This document shows positions 27,677 to 36,774 of a stretch of DNA of 64,000 nt, piece after piece. The stretch lies in assembly GCA_036274195.1 (NCBI GenBank), contig DASUGD010000271.1, forward strand, positions 23,220 through 87,219. The letters run 5' to 3'. Origin of the DNA: JAJKIV01 sp036274195. GTDB lineage: Bacteria > Gemmatimonadota > Gemmatimonadetes > Gemmatimonadales > Gemmatimonadaceae. A model generated the notes under the pieces. That model saw only the letters and a list, made by a program, of their open reading frames with translations, had not been told where the DNA came from and ran no database searches. The stretch's first letter is position 1. Each line of letters begins with the position of its first letter. The position numbers and the translations under genes are program-made.

Positions 27677-30277
27677 ATGACAGCCACCGCGCATGTGACG
27701 CCGGCCCGGGCGGCACCGCAGACCACAGCCCCCGCGGCTCATGGCTCCTTCTGGAGTGAACCGGTTGAGGAGCTCTGCGCTCGCCTCCGCTCGTCGCCGC
27801 GGGGCCTAACGAGCGCGGAAGCGGAGCGCCGGTTGCGCGAGCTCGGTCCGGCGTCCATTCGCGGAACAACGTCGTCATCCACCGCGCGCATCCTGGTCCG
27901 CCAGTTCGGGAACCCACTCGTCATCCTGCTCGTGGTCGCCGCCGTGCTCTCGTTCTTCGTCGGCGAGCGCACAGACTCTGCGATCATCATCGTCGTCGTG
28001 CTCGCCGGCGGACTCCTGGGGTTCTGGCAGGAGCGCCGAGCGGCAACCGCCGTGCAGGAGCTCCTGGCGCTCGTGCGCACGACCACGACCGTCATTCGCG
28101 ATGACGCGTCGGTCACCATTCCACTGGCGGACGTCGTCCCTGGCGACGTCGTGCTCCTTGCCGCCGGCGCTACGCTTCCGGGTGACTGTCGGCTGATCGA
28201 CACGCGTGACCTGTTCGTCGATGAGTCCGCGCTCACCGGCGAGTCCTTCCCCGTCGCGAAGCGCGTGTGCGCTTTGCCGAACGAGACTCCGCTGAGCGAA
28301 CTGGCAGGCGCGGCGTTCCTGGGCACGCACGTCGTGACCGGCAGCGCGCGCGCGATGGTCGTCCTCCGAGGACACGACACGGAGTTCGGCCGGCTCTCCG
28401 CACGACTCGCCACCACCGCGCCCGAGACGGACTTCGAGCACGGCGTTCGGCGCTTCGGGTACCTGCTGCTGCAGGTGACGCTCGTGCTCACGCTGCTCGT
28501 GCTCGCCGTCAACATCGGGCGCCACCGGCCGCTGCTCGAGTCGCTGCTGTTCACGCTCGCCCTCGCCGTCGGGCTCGCGCCGGAGCTGCTCCCGGCGATT
28601 GTGAGCGTTACGCTTGCCCACGGCGCCCGCGCGATGGCGCGCGCCCGCGTGATCGTGAAGCGGTTGAGCGCGATCGAGAATCTCGGCGCCATGACGGTGC
28701 TCTGCGTCGACAAGACCGGCACCATCACCGAAGGCGTGGTGCGCCTGCAGTCCGTCACGGATGTCGATGGCCGCGAGAGTGACAAGGCCTTCACCTACGC
28801 GTACGTGAACGCCGCGTTCGAGTCCGGGTTCACGAACCCGATCGACGACACCATTCGCCGCGCGCGGAGTCCCGACATCAGTGCCTTCACGAAGGCCGAC
28901 GAGATCCCCTACGACTTCATCCGCAAGCGGCTGAGCGTCATCGTCTCGGAGTCCGGGCGGCGCCTGCTGATCACCAAGGGCGCCGTGCGAAGCGTGCTCG
29001 ACGTCTGTTCACAGGCGGAGCACTCGGACGGACGCGTCGAGTCGATGGACACCTGCCGCGACGCGATCGAGCAGCGATACGCATCGCTCAGTGCCGACGG
29101 CGTGCGCACGCTCGCCGTCGCGTATCGAGTGCTGCCGGGTAACGCAACGGGCGAGCGCGACGACGAGCGCGACCTGACGTTCCTCGGGATTATCGCGCTC
29201 GCCGATCCACCCAAAGCAGACGCCAGTGACACGTTAGGCGCGCTGCGCCGCCTCGGCGTCGGCGTCAAGCTGGTCTCCGGCGACAACGCGATCGTGGCGG
29301 CCACCGTCGCACGCGCCGTCGGTCTGCGCGGCGAGGCGTGCATCACGGGGCGAGCGCTGCGCGGCCTGAGTGACGAGGCGCTTCGACATCGCGTGCGCGA
29401 GACCGACGTGTTCGCCGAGGTCGAGCCGGACCAGAAGGACCGGATCATCCGCGCCCTGCGCGCGGCCGGTGAAGTCGTCGGGTTCCTCGGCGACGGGATC
29501 AACGACGCGACCGCCCTCCACAGCGCGGATGTGGGCATCTCCGTGGAAAGCGCGGTGGACGTCACGAAGGACGCCGCCGACATCGTCCTGTTAGAGAAGG
29601 ACCTGAACGTGCTCGTCGCGGGACTGCGCGAAGGCCGGCGCGCGTTCGCGAACACGCTCAAGTACATCTTCATCACCACGAGCGCGAACTTCGGCAACAT
29701 GGTGAGCATGGCGGTGGCCTCGTTGTTCACGGGCTTCCTGCCGCTCCTCCCGAAGCAGATTCTGCTCATCAACTTCCTCACGGACATCCCGTCGGTCGCC
29801 GTCGCGACGGATCGGCTGGATCCCGAGCTCGTGGAGCGGCCACGCCGGTGGGACAACCGGCTCATTCGGAACTTCATGATCACGTTCGGACTCGTGAGCT
29901 CGGTGTTCGACCTGCTCACGTTCGCGCTCCTGTTGCTGCTCATTCGCAGCGACGTCGATCAATTCCGGACGGGATGGTTTCTCGAGTCGGTGCTCTCCGA
30001 GATCCTGGTGCTGCTCGTGATCCGGACGCGGCGTCCGTTCTTCCGCAGCCCGGTTGGACGTGGTCTGCTCGTGGGCTCGCTCGTGGTCGCCGTCGGATCG
30101 CTGGTCCTCCCCTACGTCGGTCTCGGCCGCACGTTCGGGCTCGTGCCGGTGTCGGCTCCGGTGCTGCTCATGCTGACGGCCGTCACGGTGGCGTACGTCG
30201 TCGCTTCGGAGGTCGTGAAGCGCGGCTTCTTTCGGCCGAGCACGAGTCCCGAGCGGCGCTCCCTCTCTGTTTGTTGA
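27677..30277 (+). CDS. P-type ATPase, magnesium-translocating (MgtA-like) type
   Basis: An 866-residue P2/P3-type cation pump. It has an N-terminal cation-ATPase domain, the actuator loop ALTGESFPVAK (near 178), the phosphorylation motif DKTGTIT with Asp near 345, the hinge GDGIND near 607, and about ten membrane helices. The helix-4 segment AVGLAPELLPAIVSVTLAHGA and the PKQILLINFLTDIPSVAVATDR helix-5/6 region are characteristic of MgtA/MgtB pumps that import Mg2+. The adjacent Hsp20 and USP context also recalls M. tuberculosis CtpF, a DosR-regulated P-type ATPase. Cation specificity is inferred. The start lacks a clear ribosome site; see the leader peptide and control region upstream. Confidence 0.9.
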   Translation: MTATAHVTPARAAPQTTAPAAHGSFWSEPVEELCARLRSSPRGLTSAEAERRLRELGPASIRGTTSSSTARILVRQFGNPLVILLVVAAVLSFFVGERTDSAIIIVVVLAGGLLGFWQERRAATAVQELLALVRTTTTVIRDDASVTIPLADVVPGDVVLLAAGATLPGDCRLIDTRDLFVDESALTGESFPVAKRVCALPNETPLSELAGAAFLGTHVVTGSARAMVVLRGHDTEFGRLSARLATTAPETDFEHGVRRFGYLLLQVTLVLTLLVLAVNIGRHRPLLESLLFTLALAVGLAPELLPAIVSVTLAHGARAMARARVIVKRLSAIENLGAMTVLCVDKTGTITEGVVRLQSVTDVDGRESDKAFTYAYVNAAFESGFTNPIDDTIRRARSPDISAFTKADEIPYDFIRKRLSVIVSESGRRLLITKGAVRSVLDVCSQAEHSDGRVESMDTCRDAIEQRYASLSADGVRTLAVAYRVLPGNATGERDDERDLTFLGIIALADPPKADASDTLGALRRLGVGVKLVSGDNAIVAATVARAVGLRGEACITGRALRGLSDEALRHRVRETDVFAEVEPDQKDRIIRALRAAGEVVGFLGDGINDATALHSADVGISVESAVDVTKDAADIVLLEKDLNVLVAGLREGRRAFANTLKYIFITTSANFGNMVSMAVASLFTGFLPLLPKQILLINFLTDIPSVAVATDRLDPELVERPRRWDNRLIRNFMITFGLVSSVFDLLTFALLLLLIRSDVDQFRTGWFLESVLSEILVLLVIRTRRPFFRSPVGRGLLVGSLVVAVGSLVLPYVGLGRTFGLVPVSAPVLLMLTAVTVAYVVASEVVKRGFFRPSTSPERRSLSVC

Positions 30278-30398
30278 CGGCGGTCCTCGGCTTGCACTGG
30301 TTGGCGCTCCGACCGCGAGCGACATTGTCCCCAGCGGTTGGGTGTCAACCATAGAAGAGGGCGCCGGCGGCGAGCGCCCGCGCTGACGGGAGTGAAGC

Positions 30399-31325
30399 GT
30401 GGTGCGGTCGCGGCGGTGGGTTTGGAACCTCATGGTGCTGTCGGCGAGTTTTGGCGTTCTCACGTCCTGCGGTGTGGTGACGCGTGCCTTCACTGCCGGA
30501 TCGCCTCACGCCATTGGCGCGGCCCCTGCCAGCCTGGGCGCGGTCGAGGTCGCGTTCCCGAGCCGCTCGGGCAGCCAGCTCCGCGGCTGGTTCGTCCCGG
30601 GGCGCCCCGGCAAGGGAGCTGTCCTCCTCCTTCACGGGGTCCACGCCAATCGCCTCGCGATGCTTCCGCGAGCCCGGTTCCTCCACGCGCTCGGCTATGC
30701 CGTGCTCATGCCGGACTTCCGCGCCCACGGGGAGAGCTCGGGCAATCACACGACGTTTGGGGCGCTCGAAGCCAGGGACGCACACGCGGCCGCCTGTCTG
30801 CTCCACACCCTGGCGCCGCACGAACGCGTTGCGGCGATCGGTGTATCGTTAGGCGGCGCCGCGGCGCTCCTCGGCCAGAAGCCGCTGCCGGTCGACGCGC
30901 TCGTGCTCGAGTCGGTCTACCCGACAATCGATCAGGCGGCAAAGAACCGCCTGCACGCCTGGCTCGGGCCGATCGGTTCCTGGATCGCGCCGAGCCTCGT
31001 CCGCTCACTCGAGCCGACCGTCGGCGTGAAGCCCGCGGAGCTGCGCCCCATCGACCGCATTGCCGAAGTGCGCGTGCCCGTACTCATGGCCGCCGGCAGC
31101 GCCGACCCGTACACGCCGATGGACGAGTCGAAGGCGCTGTTCGAGCGACTCGCGCAGCCGAAGGAGTTCTGGGCGGTAAACGGCGCCACCCATGAAGACC
31201 TGTACGACTATGCGCCGGCGGAGTATCGGCGCCGCGTCGGTGGATTCCTTCAGCGTACGCTCGGCAGCGTGTCTCCCACGGTTTCGGTGGCGCCCGTTAC
31301 GGGATGTGGTGACGCCCATGCGTAG
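30399..31325 (+). CDS. Alpha/beta-hydrolase lipoprotein
   Basis: A 308-residue hydrolase with a lipoprotein-type start (ASFGVLTSC), the oxyanion HGVHANR region (about 78-84), nucleophile elbow GVSLGG (Ser near 148), acid loop AAGSADPYTP (Asp near 231) and His in GATHEDLYDY. The family resembles the YqkD/FrsA-like serine hydrolases; the substrate is unknown. The start is GTG at 30399 or the next GTG at 30402, after GGGAGTG. Its last two codons overlap the start of the DUF1259 gene, so the two are coupled. The 121-bp gap after the ATPase holds nothing I can name. Confidence 0.8.
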   Translation: MVRSRRWVWNLMVLSASFGVLTSCGVVTRAFTAGSPHAIGAAPASLGAVEVAFPSRSGSQLRGWFVPGRPGKGAVLLLHGVHANRLAMLPRARFLHALGYAVLMPDFRAHGESSGNHTTFGALEARDAHAAACLLHTLAPHERVAAIGVSLGGAAALLGQKPLPVDALVLESVYPTIDQAAKNRLHAWLGPIGSWIAPSLVRSLEPTVGVKPAELRPIDRIAEVRVPVLMAAGSADPYTPMDESKALFERLAQPKEFWAVNGATHEDLYDYAPAEYRRRVGGFLQRTLGSVSPTVSVAPVTGCGDAHA

Positions 31326-32280
31326 CATCGTCCGACCGCTGATTTCCGCGTTGACCGGCGCGGCGTCCTGTGCGTCTCTCATCGCTGCAACACCGCGTGA
31401 GACGGCGGCGCAACAGCGCTCCGCGAAGGACAGCTCGCAGCACGATCCCCGCTGGGCCGCGATTCGCCAGGTCTTCGGACAGGGCGAGGCCGAGGGCAAG
31501 TACTTCCGCGTCAATCTTCCTCGCACCGACCTGCACGTGAGCATTGGAGCGGATACCCTCGATCCGGGGCTCGAGCTCACGAGCTACGTGGGCTTCATGC
31601 CCGGAACGACGGCAACGGACGTGATGGCGATGGGGGAGGTCGTCGTACGGGAGGACGAAGTGCCGGCCGCGCTCGCCGAAGCGCGGAAGCAAGGTGTGTC
31701 GGTCACAGCGCTGCACAATCATCTGGTGTCGGAGTCGCCGCACGTGATGTACATGCACGTGATGGCGGAAGGCTCGCCGAAGGCGATCGCGACGAAAATG
31801 CATGCAGTGTTCGCCGCCACCGCAACGCCACTCGAGCCGGAGCACGAGCATGAAGAGCAGTCGGCGAACGCGTCCGACTGGTCGGTGATCGACGGCATCC
31901 TCGGCAAACACTCCGAGGCCGAAGGCCGGACCGCCGAGTACGAGTTTCCACGCCACGAGCGGCTCACAGTGCACGGCAAGTCGGTGGAGTCGGTCGGCAC
32001 GCTCGAGACAGCGTCCGAGGTGGTGTTCCAGCGCCTCGGCCCAGGACGTGTCGCGACGGCCGGGGAGTTGTACCTGCTCACGAGTGAGGTCGAGCCGGTG
32101 TTGCGAGCGCTCGACGAGCACGGGCTGCACCCGACGGCGCTGCACAATCACATGCTCGACGACGGGCCGCCTCACTATTGGGTGCACTGGTACGCGACGG
32201 GCGACGACGCGACGCTGGCCAAGGGCGTTTCGGCGGCGCTCGCGCTCATGAACGGCGCACGGAAGTCCAGGTCCGAGTGA
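31318..32280 (+). CDS. LppY/LpqO family protein (two DUF1259 domains)
   Basis: A 320-residue exported protein with a signal peptide (LISALTGAASCASLIAATP) and two copies of the DUF1259 module, about residues 45-160 and 185-315. Each has an RVNLPRTDL/YEFPRHERL-type strand and a conserved ALHNH motif (VTALHNHLVSESPHVMYMH and PTALHNHMLDDGPPHYWVH). The paired His residues suggest a metal site. The name comes from mycobacterial lipoproteins LppY and LpqO; activity is unknown. I use the ATG at 31318, which overlaps the hydrolase end by 8 bp. The 3' end overlaps the convergent CusA-like gene by 106 bp. Confidence 0.85.
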   Translation: MRSIVRPLISALTGAASCASLIAATPRETAAQQRSAKDSSQHDPRWAAIRQVFGQGEAEGKYFRVNLPRTDLHVSIGADTLDPGLELTSYVGFMPGTTATDVMAMGEVVVREDEVPAALAEARKQGVSVTALHNHLVSESPHVMYMHVMAEGSPKAIATKMHAVFAATATPLEPEHEHEEQSANASDWSVIDGILGKHSEAEGRTAEYEFPRHERLTVHGKSVESVGTLETASEVVFQRLGPGRVATAGELYLLTSEVEPVLRALDEHGLHPTALHNHMLDDGPPHYWVHWYATGDDATLAKGVSAALALMNGARKSRSE

Positions 32281-35200
32281 AGTGCTCGTTCGCGGCCTCC
32301 GGCCTTGCTCATTGTCAGCGTGTCTCCGCGCACTTCACGCTCCTTCCATAACGAGTAGACCGCGGGAATCACCACGAGCGTGAGCACGGTGCTCGAGACC
32401 ATCCCGCCCACCATCGGCGCGGCGATGCGCTTCATCACGCTGGCGCCAGTTCCCGTTCCCCAGAGGATCGGAAGGAGCCCGGCCATGATCGCCGTCACCG
32501 TCATCATCTTCGGGCGCACTCGTTCCACCGCACCCTCCACCACCGCGTCGTAGAGGTCGCGAAGCGTCGGCCGGTGTCCGTCTGCCTGACGAGCGTTCCA
32601 CGCGTGATCGAGGTACACCAGCATCACCACACCGGTTTCCGCCGCCACGCCAGCCAGCGCGATGAATCCGATGGCCACCGCTACCGACCAGTTGTAGCCC
32701 AGCGTCCAGATGAACCAGATTCCGCCGACGAGCGCGAAGGGTAGCGAGAGCATTACGATCAGCGTCTCGCCCACGCTCTTGAAGTTGAAGTAGAGCAGCA
32801 GGAAGATGATCGCGAGCGTCGCCGGAATCACGAGCTTCATGCGCTCCTTCGCGCGCTGCATGTACTCGTACTGGCCGCTCCACGACATCGTGTAGCCCGG
32901 CGGCAGCTTCACCTCGCGCTCCACCATCGCGCGCGCCTCGGCGACGTATCGGCCGATGTCGCGTCCCGTAACATCGACGTACACCCATGCCGTTGGCAGC
33001 GCATCTTCGGTGCGGACCACCATCGGGCCGGCCACCTGCCTGATCGTCGCTACCTGCCCCAGCGGCACCTGCGCAACCGAGCCGCCCATCGACGATGGCG
33101 CCGCGCCGCTGACCATCGCGGTACCGCTCGTCATCCAACTTGGAGTCGCGGACGTCGCGCCCCCCGCGACGCCGCGGGTGTGGCTTACCGGCACCAGGAC
33201 GGCCGCCAGCCGTTCCGGTGTGTCGCGCAGCTCCTGTGGATACCTAACGCGAACACCGTAGCGCTCGCGTCCCTCGACCGTCTGCGTGATCGTCATCCCG
33301 CCGATCGCCGTCGCGATGACGGTCTGGATGTCGCCCACGTTCAGGCCATGCCGCGCGGCGGACGCACGGTCGATGTCGATGTCCAGGTAGTAGCCCGACA
33401 CCGCGCGCTCGGCGAACGCACTCCGCGTCCCCGGGACCATCCGCACGGACGCTTCGATGTCCCTGCCAATGCGCTCGAGCTCCGCGAGGTCGGGGCCGAA
33501 GACCTTGATGCCGACCGGTGTACGAATCCCGGTCGCGAGCATGTCGATGCGGCCGATGATCGGCATGGTCCACGCGTTCGTCACGCCCGGTAGCTTCACC
33601 GCCGAGTCCATTTGGGCGACGAGCCGCTCGTACGTCATGCCGTCACGCCACTCCGACTTCGGCTTGAGCGTGATGGTCGTCTCGAACATGTCGAGTCCCG
33701 CTGGATCGGTGGCGGTCTCCGCGCGGCCCGCTTTCCCCCACACGTGAGCCACCTCGGGGAAGCGTCTCAGGACTCCGTCCTGCTGGCGGAGGATTTCGCG
33801 CGCACGCGCAACGCTCACGCCAGGAAGCGTGGTCGGCATGTAGAGGATCGTTCCTTCCTCGAGCGGCGGCATGAACTCGCTGCCGATGCGAGTCCAGGGA
33901 ACCCACGTGGTGATGAGGGCCACCGCCGCGCCGACGATCACCGGCCCGCGATGGCGCAACACCGCGTGGATCACAGGACCATACACGCGGATGAGCGCGC
34001 GATTGATCGGGTTCGCGCGCTCGCGAAACACCGGCCCGCGTATGAACAGCCCCATGGCCACGGGCACGAGTGTCACGGAGAGCAGGCTCGCCGCCGCCAT
34101 CGCGAATGTCTTGGTGAACGCGAGCGGAGTGAACAGCCGCCCCTCCTGTCCCTCGAGCGCGAACACGGGCACGAATGACACCGTGATGATGAGCAGCGAA
34201 AAGAACAGCGCTGGCCCAACCTCCTTCGCACTCTTGGTTGCGATTTCCCATCGAAGGGAATCGGGCGCTCGCTCCAGATACTTGTGCATGTTCTCGATCA
34301 TCACGATCGCCGCGTCGATCATCGCCCCGATCGCGATCGCGATCCCGCCGAGCGACATGATGTCGGCGCCGACACCGACCCATCGCATTGCGATGAACGC
34401 CATGAGAACGCCGATCGGAAGCGTGAGGATCGCGACGAGCGCCGACCGCGCGTGCAGGAGGAAAACGATGCACACCAGCGCGACGATCAATGCCTCCTCG
34501 AGAAGCTTCTCCTCGAGCGTCCGGATCGAATGCTCGATGAGCTCCGAGCGGTCGTACACGGGCCGCACGACCACGCCCGGCGGGAGCCCCTTCTGCACTT
34601 CGGCCAGCTTCCTCTTCACGTTCCTGATCGTCGTCAGTGCGTTCTCGCCGAACCGCATGACGACGATTCCACCGACGGCGTCGCCGCGCCCGTCGAGGTC
34701 CACGATCCCGCGGCGCACAGCGGGGCCGGTGGTCACGCGCCCGAGCTCCACGACGCGGATGGGCGTGCCGCTTTGTGTCGCGCCGACCACGACGTTCTCG
34801 ATGTCAGCCACGCTCTTCAGGTAGCCGAGTCCGCGCACCATGTACTCGCGCTCGGAGAGCTCGATCACCATGGCGCCCACGTCGCTGTTCGCGTTCTGGA
34901 TGGCTGCCATCACCTGCGTGACGGGGATCTGATACGCGAGGAGCTTCGCGGGGTCGATGTCCACCTGGTACTGCTTCTCGAACCCGCCAACGCTCGCTAC
35001 CTCACTCACGCCGGGCACCGCCGTCAGTGCATAACGAAGGAACCAATCCTGAACGCTGCGGAGCTGGGCGAGGTCGAGCCGGCCGCTCGTATCCTCCAGC
35101 GCGTACTGGTAGACCCAGCCGAGCCCCGTCGCATCGGGGCCGAGCGTGGGACTCACGTTCGCGGGGAGCTTTCCCTTGATCCCGCTCAGGTACTCGAGCA

Positions 35201-35528
35201 CGCGCGAGCGGGCCCAGTAGAGGTCGGTGTCCTCATTGAAGATCACGTAGACGAACGAGACGCCGAAGAACGAATAGCCGCGGACCGTCCGCGCGCCGGG
35301 GACTTTCAACATTTCGGCGGCGATCGGATAGGTGACCTGATCCTCGACGATACGCGGGGCCTGCTCGTTGTAGTCCGCCTGCACGATCACCTGGACATCG
35401 CTCAGGTCGGGCAGCGCTTCCAGCGGTGTGCGTCGTACCGCGGCCACGCCGCCGACGATCACGGCAACGGTGAACAAGACCACGAGCAGCTTGTTCCGCA
35501 CCGACCATTCGATGGTTCGCTCGAGCAT
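32175..35528 (-). CDS. cusA: Heavy-metal efflux RND pump (CusA/CzcA family)
   Basis: An 1117-residue inner-membrane RND pump with twelve expected helices and two periplasmic loops. CusA-like landmarks include GVSFVYVIFNEDTDLYWARS, the helix-4 block GAMIDAAIVMIENMHK, the porter segments ILYMPTTLPGVS and RIDMLATGI, whose Met residues correspond to copper-relay sites in E. coli CusA, and GFIALAGVAAETGVVMLVYL. This favours Cu+/Ag+ over Zn/Co/Ni. Upstream are cusB- and cusC-like genes in one minus-strand operon. The usual C terminus is near LWKERE; the last ~45 residues are an extension encoded antisense to the DUF1259 gene. Confidence 0.93.
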   Translation of the reverse strand: MLERTIEWSVRNKLLVVLFTVAVIVGGVAAVRRTPLEALPDLSDVQVIVQADYNEQAPRIVEDQVTYPIAAEMLKVPGARTVRGYSFFGVSFVYVIFNEDTDLYWARSRVLEYLSGIKGKLPANVSPTLGPDATGLGWVYQYALEDTSGRLDLAQLRSVQDWFLRYALTAVPGVSEVASVGGFEKQYQVDIDPAKLLAYQIPVTQVMAAIQNANSDVGAMVIELSEREYMVRGLGYLKSVADIENVVVGATQSGTPIRVVELGRVTTGPAVRRGIVDLDGRGDAVGGIVVMRFGENALTTIRNVKRKLAEVQKGLPPGVVVRPVYDRSELIEHSIRTLEEKLLEEALIVALVCIVFLLHARSALVAILTLPIGVLMAFIAMRWVGVGADIMSLGGIAIAIGAMIDAAIVMIENMHKYLERAPDSLRWEIATKSAKEVGPALFFSLLIITVSFVPVFALEGQEGRLFTPLAFTKTFAMAAASLLSVTLVPVAMGLFIRGPVFRERANPINRALIRVYGPVIHAVLRHRGPVIVGAAVALITTWVPWTRIGSEFMPPLEEGTILYMPTTLPGVSVARAREILRQQDGVLRRFPEVAHVWGKAGRAETATDPAGLDMFETTITLKPKSEWRDGMTYERLVAQMDSAVKLPGVTNAWTMPIIGRIDMLATGIRTPVGIKVFGPDLAELERIGRDIEASVRMVPGTRSAFAERAVSGYYLDIDIDRASAARHGLNVGDIQTVIATAIGGMTITQTVEGRERYGVRVRYPQELRDTPERLAAVLVPVSHTRGVAGGATSATPSWMTSGTAMVSGAAPSSMGGSVAQVPLGQVATIRQVAGPMVVRTEDALPTAWVYVDVTGRDIGRYVAEARAMVEREVKLPPGYTMSWSGQYEYMQRAKERMKLVIPATLAIIFLLLYFNFKSVGETLIVMLSLPFALVGGIWFIWTLGYNWSVAVAIGFIALAGVAAETGVVMLVYLDHAWNARQADGHRPTLRDLYDAVVEGAVERVRPKMMTVTAIMAGLLPILWGTGTGASVMKRIAAPMVGGMVSSTVLTLVVIPAVYSLWKEREVRGDTLTMSKAGGRERALHSDLDFRAPFMSASAAETPLASVASSPVAYQCTQ

Positions 35529-35532
35529 GTCG

Positions 35533-36774
35533 CTACCGCTCCTTGGGCGCCTTCGTCGGCGCCGTCATGTCCATGCCGGGCATGTCGCCCATCCCGCCTA
35601 ACGCGGTGCCGAGGTTCGACTCGGCATCGATGAGGAAGGTGGCGGACGCGGCGACCGTGTCGCCGGCCGCGAGCCCGCGCCGGATCTCGATGCGGTCGTC
35701 GGAGGCCATGCCGAGTGCCACGAGCCGCGGCTCCAGCATGCCATCGGGCCGCTTCACGAACACGAGGTTCCGTTCGCCGGTCGAGAGCACCGCCGTTCGC
35801 GGCACGCTCACCGTCCCGGCGCGTCCGGTTCCCGTTAGGCGCAACGTGGCGTACATCCCGGGCTTGAGCCGCAGGTCGCGGTTGGGCAGCTCCACTCTGA
35901 CGCGCGCCGTGCGCGTGTCCGGGTCCAGCGTCGGGTACACGTAGGTGATACGCCCGTGGAACGCCTCGCCCGGGACGGCTTCCAGCTCGGCCGTCACCGC
36001 CTGGCCGAGGCGCACCGAGGCGAGATCCTGCTCGAACACGTTGCCTTCGACCCACACGATGCCCAGGTCCGCGATCTTGTACAGCGCATCACCGGCCATC
36101 ACTCGCTGGCCTTGCAGTATGTTCTTCTCCACCACGAACCCACTCACCGGTGACCGGAACGTCAGCGTTCGCTCCACGTGCCCCGTGCTCTCGATGCGGG
36201 CGATGTCACCGGGCGCGATGTCCCAGTAGGCGAGGCGTCGTCGCGATGACGACAGCAGATCGGCCGCGCTCGTGCGTGCGTCCTCGGACCCGCTGGCGAC
36301 CTGGGACTGGAGTCGCCTGGCAAGGAGCAGCTCCTCCTGCGCGGTCACGAGCATTGGCGAGTAGATGCCGAACAGCGGCGCATCGGCCTGTACGGCCTGG
36401 CCGGTGAAATCCACGAAGAGTCGCTCTACCCAGCCGTCGACTTTCAACGAGATGGCCTTCACGCGTCTCTCGTCGAACGTGACCTGACCGACGGTTCGGA
36501 TCTCTCGCTTCAACTCGCCCATCGAAGCGACGGCGTACGTCACGCCGATCCGCTTCGCCTCGGCGCTCGAGAGCATCACGGGCTTGCCCGTCTCGGCGGC
36601 CGGTGCGGCAGCGTGATCATGCGCGGCTCCGGCTGTCGGTTGCCTCGCGGTTCGCGTCGAGAAGTACGCGGCTGCGACCGCGGCAAGCGGAATGCCCAGG
36701 TACAGGCTCCATCGCAGCACATGCCGGCGCTCCCGGCTCTGGTCGCGGAAAGGCGATTCGTTGTCGTCGTTCAT
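35533..36774 (-). CDS. cusB: Periplasmic adaptor of the metal efflux pump (CusB-like)
   Basis: A 413-residue membrane-fusion protein with one N-terminal membrane helix (SLYLGIPLAAVAAAYF), a His-rich linker (HDHAAAP), and the CusB order of domains: MLSSAEAKRIGVTYA, the RRVKAISLKVDGWVERLFVD barrel-sandwich, a short helical hairpin (about 165-205), a second lipoyl half and a membrane-proximal domain. The C-terminal tail is Met-rich (GGMGDMPGMDMT), fitting copper or silver handling. It overlaps the TolC-like gene by 4 bp and sits 4 bp before the CusA gene. Confidence 0.92.
   Translation of the reverse strand: MNDDNESPFRDQSRERRHVLRWSLYLGIPLAAVAAAYFSTRTARQPTAGAAHDHAAAPAAETGKPVMLSSAEAKRIGVTYAVASMGELKREIRTVGQVTFDERRVKAISLKVDGWVERLFVDFTGQAVQADAPLFGIYSPMLVTAQEELLLARRLQSQVASGSEDARTSAADLLSSSRRRLAYWDIAPGDIARIESTGHVERTLTFRSPVSGFVVEKNILQGQRVMAGDALYKIADLGIVWVEGNVFEQDLASVRLGQAVTAELEAVPGEAFHGRITYVYPTLDPDTRTARVRVELPNRDLRLKPGMYATLRLTGTGRAGTVSVPRTAVLSTGERNLVFVKRPDGMLEPRLVALGMASDDRIEIRRGLAAGDTVAASATFLIDAESNLGTALGGMGDMPGMDMTAPTKAPKER

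Noticed and set aside
27598..30277. The leader frame as the true N terminus of the P-type ATPase
   Set aside because: The frame stops at 27630 and is offset from the ATPase frame (79 bp apart), so no simple extension joins them.
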